Of a stretch of 64,000 nucleotides of DNA, positions 62,401 to 64,000 are shown piece by piece. Source of the stretch: Molossus alvarezi (lineage: Eukaryota > Chordata > Mammalia > Chiroptera > Molossidae); the NCBI GenBank assembly GCA_037176705.1, contig CM073905.1, positions 30,164,986 to 30,228,985 on the forward strand, in the 5' to 3' direction. Each line of letters begins with the position of its first letter. Positions within the stretch are counted from its first letter, which is position 1. The notes beneath the pieces are model-generated. The model worked only from the letters and a program-made list of their open reading frames with translations. It was not told the origin of the DNA and searched no databases. Made by a program: the position numbers and the translations under genes.

Positions 62401-63776
62401 AATAGTGAAGCAGTAATAGTGACGAGTGATTCACATTCAAAATCTCTGGTTAAGCCTTGTTTTCAAGTACAGTTTAACTAAGTGCAATTAGTTCCTTCCT
62501 TCAATTTTTAGATATGCATATACAGCTGCCTTTTTAAAGGCTTTTGCAGGTTCAATTATCTATAAACTCCTCCGCCCTCCTTCAGTCAAGAGACCCTCAT
62601 GGAGTTCCTGTCATGTGCCAGCCACAGTACTTGGGAAACTGAGATGACTAAAACGTATTCCTCACTCCAGGCAACTAACGGGTCTAGCTAGCCTTTTGCT
62701 CCATAGCCTTACTTTGTGCCAGAATATTCCACCCACATACTGGTCTCTATATCCTCTTTCTTATCCTTTCTCCTCCTCCAGCCAGCTCCTTCACTTCCCT
62801 CCAAAACTGAACAGTGCTCCTCACACTTGCCAGAGTGTAAAACCCAGTTTGAAGAGCAAGCTTCTGACAGGCTGTAATGATAATGCCAAGAGCACGGAAC
62901 TTAACACCACCACACCTGGGCACCATCCAAATCCCTTCCTCCCCCTTGTCTCTGTTTTCCTAGAGGTGGAAAAAAAAAAAAAAAAAAAAAAACCCTACTA
63001 TTTCCTGAGTACCAGGCTTTAAAGTGCCAGTACAATACTTTATTTACACACCTCATGCAGTCCTCACACCTACACGAGCAATCCCCATTTGTTGGAGAAA
63101 CTGAGGCTCGTAAATTGTCTAAGGTCAAAAGCAGCCTTAAGTGAGCCGAATTCGGACCCACATCTGATTCCAGGTCCCATCCTCTTAGCCAAGCTGTACT
63201 GCACTGCCCAAAGTCAGTGTGACTAAAGCACGTCCCCGGGGTAGACGGTGGGGGGCGGGGAAGCAACCTGGGAACTAGGAGGCCCAACGGCTTCGATCCA
63301 ATCGGCTCGGGAACCAAACGGGGAGGGGCACTCAATGGAAGGCTTTCTCATTCCAACCCGCGAAGACCCGGGGTTCAAGCAGAGACAGTAGGGACGGAGC
63401 AGAGCCTTGAAGGGACTTCCAGCGGTGACAAGCGCTCCCCAAGTCCCTTCTCCCCATAACTAGGGTACGACGTACCCAGAGCTTCCCGGTCCCCTGGGCA
63501 AGGTGGGTAAACTTCCCGGAGCTGCGGTGCTTCCAGCGGCCCGTCCAGCCTGCCCCAAGCCCAGGAGGTCGCGCCGCCCCCCTCCCCAGCAGCCCCACCC
63601 CCGCCCCGGCTGCCCAGCGAGCTAAAGGACGCGCCTTCGTCGGACTCGCGGCCCCGGCAGCTGCGCTCGTCGTCCTCGGCGCTCTCCAGCTCCTCGTCCT
63701 CTTCGGGGTAATACTCCGGAGCCGGCGGCGCTCCCGCCGGGGCCGGGGCCGGAGCCAGCAGCCCCGCGGCACTCAT
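29367..63776 (-). CDS. SUDS3: SUDS3 (SDS3 homolog), SIN3A/HDAC corepressor subunit; 12 coding exons
   Basis: Twelve exons join in frame to 987 nt (328 codons plus stop), the length I know for human SUDS3, and the encoded residues match the remembered human protein almost throughout. Order on the minus strand: 63776-63635, 61710-61641, 58888-58833, 57142-57071, 54160-54141, 52912-52756, 43850-43755, 42860-42799, 42637-42616, 41432-41327, 33241-33157, 29465-29367. Known family role: SDS3 is a nuclear scaffold that dimerises and tethers HDAC1/2 to SIN3A for transcriptional repression. Visible regions: an acidic N-terminus (about residues 20-70), a Lys/Glu-rich coiled coil (about 65-170), a basic stretch followed by the SIN3-binding segment (about 185-226), a Ser/Pro linker, and a conserved C-terminal domain ending in Arg-Arg-Arg-Ser-Ala-Ala. 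The ATG has a purine at -3. Intron 1 (GC donor) and intron 7 (AT-AC) are atypical. No frameshift or internal stop was seen. Confidence 0.97.
29520..29730 (+). mobile_element. Ves SINE, type B, next to exon 12 acceptor
   Basis: Antisense to SUDS3. Starts CCCGGCTGGGGTGGCTCAGT. Confidence 0.88.
30097..30293 (-). mobile_element. Ves SINE, type B, old copy
   Basis: Shortened CT-rich region and a diverged middle, with a recognisable head (CCCAGCTGGTGCGGCTCAGT on the minus strand). Confidence 0.85.
30570..30780 (-). mobile_element. MIR-like fragment
   Basis: GGGACTACTGTGTGTCAGAC and the ending GGCAGCTGACATCAAAGTCC are consistent with an antisense MIR. Confidence 0.5.
31042..31291 (+). mobile_element. 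Ves SINE, type A, young
   Basis: Near-consensus. Flanking ACCTCACGTGA on both sides is the target duplication. Confidence 0.95.
31628..31889 (+). mobile_element. Ves SINE, type A, young
   Basis: Near-consensus with a 19-A tail. AAAGGTGACAATCTTC is perfectly duplicated on both sides. Confidence 0.95.
32650..32790 (-). mobile_element. MIR-like fragment
   Basis: CCCATTTATTGAGCACTTCC and TGTGCCAGACCCTGGGCCAG are antisense MIR/L2 end motifs. Confidence 0.55.
33157..33241 (-). CDS. SUDS3: SUDS3 coding exon 11
   Basis: 85 nt, acceptor TTTGGCAG and donor GTAGGA. It encodes about residues 268-296 of the C-terminal domain (Tyr-His-Lys-Ser-Gln-Ala ... Val-Gly-Ala-Asn-Glu). It ends on a whole codon. 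Confidence 0.96.
33262..33650. mobile_element. L1M 3' fragment split by mariner-like element
   Basis: AACTTTATTGAAGTATTG, GTGAAACTATACTACCATCA and later GTGGTAAGAACACTCAATAT match old L1M 3' sequence on both sides of 33390-33506. Confidence 0.6.
33390..33506. mobile_element. mariner-like MITE, degraded copy
   Basis: Left end CGGTGGGCAAAAGCAGGTTT and right end CCTGTTTCTGCCCACC are imperfect inverted repeats matching the element at 57787-57909. Confidence 0.75.
34075..34315 (+). mobile_element. L2-like fragment
   Basis: CATTCAACAAATACTCATTA, ACTTACTGTGTACCACTGAG and GAACAAGGCTACAAGGAACT follow the L2 3' consensus. Confidence 0.6.
34320..34722 (+). pseudogene. unidentified coding-like block (possible old retrocopy)
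   Basis: A frame with no stop runs from 34273 to the stop at 34720-34722 (150 codons). It has no ATG near its start. Its first part overlaps the L2-like fragment. The middle (34360-34500) is Lys/Glu/Asp-rich (for example Phe-Arg-Asp-Lys-Ala-Glu-Asp-Lys) and looks protein-like. I cannot name a parent gene. It could be chance, a processed pseudogene fragment, or a conserved non-coding piece. Confidence 0.25.
35441..35690 (+). mobile_element. Ves SINE, type A
   Basis: Flanking duplication AATGTATATTAAAATTTTA on both sides, with an A-rich stretch at the tail end. Confidence 0.95.
35779..36030 (+). mobile_element. Ves SINE, older variant
   Basis: Head TTGGCTCAGCAGTTAAGAGC; duplication AAGAATGGTATTCCT on both sides. 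Tail CAGGTGAGGATTAA. Confidence 0.92.
36650..36894 (-). mobile_element. Ves SINE, old copy
   Basis: Minus-strand copy with a 22-T run at 36679-36700. The head is diverged (CCATGGCTGGTGTGGTTCAG). Confidence 0.85.
37013..37276 (+). mobile_element. Ves SINE, older variant
   Basis: Head GGCTAGTGCTGCTCAGTAGT. Tail TATCCTCGGGTGAGGATA, a perfect 7-bp stem. Confidence 0.9.
37301..37571 (+). mobile_element. Ves SINE, older variant
   Basis: Duplication AAAGAAACATCAACTG on both sides. (CTCTGT)n units in the middle. Confidence 0.93.
38912..39120 (+). mobile_element. Ves SINE, type B
   Basis: AGAAAAACAAGAATTTTA repeated on both sides. Confidence 0.95.
39667..39920 (+). mobile_element. Ves SINE, type A
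   Basis: Slightly diverged head (CCCTGGCGGTTTTGGCTCAG), tail hairpin intact. Confidence 0.9.
39938..40200 (+). mobile_element. Ves SINE, type A, young
   Basis: Near-consensus. AAGGAAAGTGC / AAGGAAAGCGC flanks; inserted just after the preceding SINE. Confidence 0.93.
40668..41090. repeat. 78-bp inverted repeat with 267-bp loop
   Basis: Arms 40668-40745 and 41013-41090 are reverse complements with three mismatches by eye. The loop starts with a further small hairpin: AAACATACTT and AAGTATGTTT (40750-40773) around CCCC. Not a Ves element or any repeat I recognise. Lies in SUDS3 intron 10, 237 nt past exon 10. Confidence 0.92.
41327..41432 (-). CDS. SUDS3: SUDS3 coding exon 10
   Basis: 106 nt, acceptor CCTCTAG and donor GTACGT. 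It encodes about residues 233-268: a Ser/Pro-rich linker, then the start of the conserved C-terminal domain (Arg-Ile-Glu-Asp-Gly-Lys-Leu-Tyr-Tyr). It ends in phase 2, inside the Trp codon completed by exon 11. Confidence 0.96.
41610..41730 (-). mobile_element. MIR-like fragment
   Basis: AAACTGAGGCTCAGGCAGAT and GAGGCCACTTAGAGTAGAAC match antisense MIR core. Confidence 0.5.
42616..42637 (-). CDS. SUDS3: SUDS3 coding exon 9, a 22-nt microexon
   Basis: 22 nt between a TTTCTACAG acceptor and a GTAAGT donor. It encodes Leu-Lys-Ser-Pro-Lys-Arg-Pro plus the first base of the next Ala codon. Intron 8, on its 5' side, is only 161 nt. Confidence 0.94.
42799..42860 (-). CDS. SUDS3: SUDS3 coding exon 8
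   Basis: 62 nt. The bases just before it are AC (42862-42861), not AG. Joining the last G of exon 7 to this exon's first bases CG gives the expected Ala, then Gln-Leu-Asn-Tyr. It encodes most of the SIN3-binding helix region (about 205-225) and ends on a whole codon before GTACAG. Confidence 0.95.
42861..43754 (-). other. SUDS3: SUDS3 intron 7, predicted U12-type AT-AC intron
   Basis: 894 nt. The 5' end is ATATCCGTT (consensus for U12 introns: RTATCCTTT) and the 3' end is AC. A TTCTTTAACT motif at 42878-42869 matches the U12 branch-point consensus TTCCTTAAC with one change. Its branch A lies about 10 nt from the 3' end, the normal spacing. No GT-AG pair in the region keeps the known protein. 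Confidence 0.88.
43755..43850 (-). CDS. SUDS3: SUDS3 coding exon 7
   Basis: 96 nt, acceptor CTCCACAG. It encodes about residues 173-204, including a basic run (Arg-Lys-Leu-Arg-Arg-Arg) and a Pro-rich stretch that leads into the SIN3-interaction segment. It is followed directly by ATATCC, a U12-type donor with AT instead of GT. Confidence 0.96.
45097..45313 (-). mobile_element. Ves SINE, type A
   Basis: Minus-strand copy with shortened CT region. It abuts the next SINE. Confidence 0.9.
45314..45520 (-). mobile_element. Ves SINE, type B
   Basis: Directly follows the type A copy in the same orientation. Confidence 0.9.
46080..46290 (+). mobile_element. MIR SINE
   Basis: GGCTGTGTGACCTAAGGCAG, CTCATGTATGAAATGGAAAT and ACAGTGCCTGCC in MIR order. 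Confidence 0.8.
46367..46631 (+). mobile_element. Ves SINE, type A, with small internal duplication
   Basis: The head reads CGGCCTGCGGTCTCGGCCTGCGGT, so a 13-bp stretch is doubled. First of a pair at one target site. Confidence 0.95.
46646..46908 (+). mobile_element. Ves SINE, type A variant
   Basis: Second of the pair, with GTCAAGGCA before and after it. Tail CCTCAAGTGAGGATTAAA. Confidence 0.93.
49350..49510 (-). mobile_element. MIR-like fragment
   Basis: CCTAAGTGCTTACTCTGTGC and AGTTAATCTTCACACCAACC indicate antisense MIR. Confidence 0.6.
49550..49764 (-). mobile_element. Ves SINE, type B
   Basis: Complete head (GCTCAGCCGGTGTGGCTCAG on the minus strand) and A-rich tail. Confidence 0.9.
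50140..50285. mobile_element. MER20-like hAT element
   Basis: GACCAGCAGCATCAGCAGCC, TTAGAAATGCAGCATCTCGG and GAACCCAGGTGACTCATC follow MER20. Confidence 0.65.
51985..52221 (-). mobile_element. Ves SINE, older variant
   Basis: Minus-strand copy; tail ATATCCTCAGGTGAGAAATA, head at 52220. Confidence 0.9.
52440..52600 (-). mobile_element. MIR SINE, antisense
   Basis: AACACCTGTTATGTTTAGGG, CATTTTACAGAGGGGGAAAT and TAAAGTCACACAGCCA. It ends about 160 nt past exon 6, inside intron 6. Confidence 0.8.
52756..52912 (-). CDS. SUDS3: SUDS3 coding exon 6
   Basis: 157 nt, the largest coding exon, with a TTGCTCAG acceptor and GTACGA donor. It encodes about residues 121-172, a Lys/Glu-rich helix forming the main coiled coil of SDS3, ending Met-Glu-Leu-Thr-Gly. 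Confidence 0.97.
54141..54160 (-). CDS. SUDS3: SUDS3 coding exon 5, a 20-nt microexon
   Basis: Only 20 nt, flanked by a TTTCAG acceptor (54162-54161 is AG) and a consensus GTAAGT donor (54140-54135). It encodes Leu-Phe-Leu-Gln-Leu-Glu and is required for exon 4 (phase 1) to join exon 6 (phase 0) in frame and restore the known protein. Confidence 0.93.
54361..54600 (+). mobile_element. Ves SINE, type A
   Basis: First of a pair at one target (AAAGTTGG). (AATA)n tail. Confidence 0.93.
54628..54883 (+). mobile_element. Ves SINE, older variant
   Basis: Second of the pair. Tail AATATCCTCAGGTGAAGAAT. Confidence 0.9.
57071..57142 (-). CDS. SUDS3: SUDS3 coding exon 4
   Basis: 72 nt, acceptor AATCAG and donor GTAAGA. 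It encodes about residues 90-114, a charged helical segment of the coiled coil ending Arg-Asn-Ala. Confidence 0.95.
57480..57670. mobile_element. hAT-type DNA transposon fragment
   Basis: CACTGTCCAATAAAATAGCC, CACGTGTGGCT and the later inverted AGCCACATGTCACTAG are typical of a common mammalian hAT-derived repeat. Family name not certain. Confidence 0.6.
57787..57909. mobile_element. mariner-like MITE with 28-bp terminal inverted repeats
   Basis: The left end GGTGGGGCAAAAGTAGGTTT and right end AAACCAACTTTTGCCCCACC are inverted repeats; a TA dinucleotide flanks each side (57785-57786, 57910-57911), the mariner target. Only 123 bp, with no transposase. Confidence 0.88.
58010..58090. repeat. 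(GATG)n then (GGAA)n microsatellite
   Basis: ATGG units change into GGAA/AGGA units and then A-rich sequence. Confidence 0.95.
58235..58420 (-). mobile_element. MIR SINE, antisense
   Basis: CATCATCTCACGCACTTTC and AAGTGATGTGCCCAAGGTCA are antisense MIR landmarks. Confidence 0.65.
58833..58888 (-). CDS. SUDS3: SUDS3 coding exon 3
   Basis: 56 nt, acceptor TTTACAG and donor GTTGGT. It encodes about residues 71-90, rich in Gln, Leu and Lys, at the start of the coiled-coil region. The frame carries on from exon 2 (phase 2) to exon 4 (phase 1). Confidence 0.95.
60253..60512 (+). mobile_element. Ves SINE, type A, young
   Basis: Near-consensus, with an A run inside the tail and a (TA)n stretch after it. 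Confidence 0.95.
60762..61008 (+). mobile_element. Ves SINE, type A
   Basis: AAAAAGTCAAATCAAG is perfectly duplicated on both sides. Confidence 0.95.
61641..61710 (-). CDS. SUDS3: SUDS3 coding exon 2
   Basis: 70 nt, preceded by a T-rich tract and AG at 61712-61711, followed by the consensus donor GTGAGT (61640-61635). It encodes the Asp/Glu-rich segment after the first exon (about residues 48-71), starting in phase 1 and ending in phase 2, which fits both neighbours. Confidence 0.95.
61711..63634 (-). other. SUDS3: SUDS3 intron 1 (GC-AG termini)
   Basis: 1,924 nt. The 5' end reads GCGCGT directly after exon 1 (context AAG|GCGCGT) and the 3' end is AG. It contains a MIR-like element (about 63005-63200), a poly-A run at 62970-62991 and a long T run at 61807-61828 (plus strand). 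No Ves SINE is present, and nothing else was recognised in 61850-62960. Confidence 0.8.
63005..63200 (-). mobile_element. MIR SINE, antisense
   Basis: CAATCCCCATTTGTTGGAGA, AAACTGAGGCTCGTAAATTG and TAAGGTCAAAAGCAGCC. Confidence 0.7.
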
Positions 63777-64000
63777 GTCGCCTCTGACAGCAGCGGAGGG
63801 TGCCCCCCGGGGACGGCGGCCACCCGCCCTGCGGCCTCGACGCCCGCCAAGCCGCCCCCCAGGGAGCCGCCAACTTGAGAAGCGGGAACCCCGGCGACCT
63901 CTTCCCCGTCTCCGACTAGCCCCTCCCCTCGCGCCCGCGTTCGGCAACCGGGGCCTCGCTCCGCTGGCAACTTCCGGGTCGCGAGCTGCCCGACGGCCGC
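63250..64000. promoter_or_regulatory. SUDS3: CpG island and SUDS3 promoter/5'UTR
   Basis: GC content and CpG density jump sharply here and continue to the window edge, covering exon 1, the start of intron 1 and the upstream DNA. The minus strand carries CCGGAAG at about 63971-63977, an ETS/GABP-like site typical of TATA-less housekeeping promoters. No TATA box is evident. The transcription start cannot be fixed from sequence, and the promoter may extend past 64000. Confidence 0.8.
63635..63776 (-). CDS. SUDS3: SUDS3 coding exon 1 (residues 1-47)
   Basis: Begins with the ATG at 63776-63774 (encoding Met-Ser-Ala-Ala-Gly). It encodes an Ala/Pro-rich start followed by an acidic tract. It ends one base into codon 48, and the next bases read GC rather than GT. 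The only GT donor in the same phase is 36 nt further into the intron (GT at 63598-63597); using it would add 12 residues absent from the human protein I know. Confidence 0.93.

Noticed and set aside
63777..63947. In-frame 57-codon extension upstream of the SUDS3 ATG
   Set aside because: The frame is open, but its first codon is TTG and there is no upstream ATG. High GC removes stops, and the known protein starts at 63776.

Overview
This is nuclear DNA from a mammal, almost certainly a vespertilionid (or closely related) bat. About 39 copies of tRNA-derived Ves-type SINEs are scattered over the window. They sit among older mammalian repeats (MIR, L2, L1M, MER20, MER5A, MLT1-like LTRs) and a short mariner-like inverted-repeat element. 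There are no operons, bacterial genes or CRISPR arrays, and nearly all open frames are chance or repeat-derived.

One protein-coding gene is present and complete: SUDS3, on the minus strand. It encodes the SDS3 subunit of the SIN3A/HDAC corepressor complex. Twelve coding exons could be placed to the base between 63776 (ATG) and 29367 (stop). Their lengths sum to 987 nt, which is 328 codons plus stop, and every junction keeps the frame. The promoter CpG island lies at the right edge (about 63.25-64.0 kb). The long 3'UTR runs from 29366 to a poly(A) signal at 26037-26042.

Layout: 1-26.0 kb is gene-poor DNA downstream of SUDS3, with Ves SINEs, an antisense L1M fragment (5.8-6.5 kb), a sense L1 3' end (16.1-17.2 kb), LTR remnants and many MIRs. 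26.0-29.4 kb is the 3'UTR, free of SINEs. 29.4-63.8 kb is the body of SUDS3, whose introns hold 22 Ves copies, 16 of them antisense to the gene. 63.8-64.0 kb is 5'UTR and promoter.

The most noteworthy signals are these: (1) SUDS3 intron 7 has AT...AC termini with a U12-type 5' site and branch-point motif, so it is a predicted minor-spliceosome intron; (2) intron 1 appears to use a GC donor; (3) a 78-bp, about 96% identical inverted repeat with a 267-bp loop lies in intron 10, just downstream of exon 10; (4) a conserved 3'-tail hairpin is shared by the Ves copies; (5) a perfect 84-bp tandem duplication lies at the left edge; (6) two loci appear to have received two SINEs at the same target site; (7) the 3'UTR holds a potential RNA G-quadruplex. 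I did not find a new gene system. All calls come from reading the sequence and from remembered family knowledge; no database search was run.
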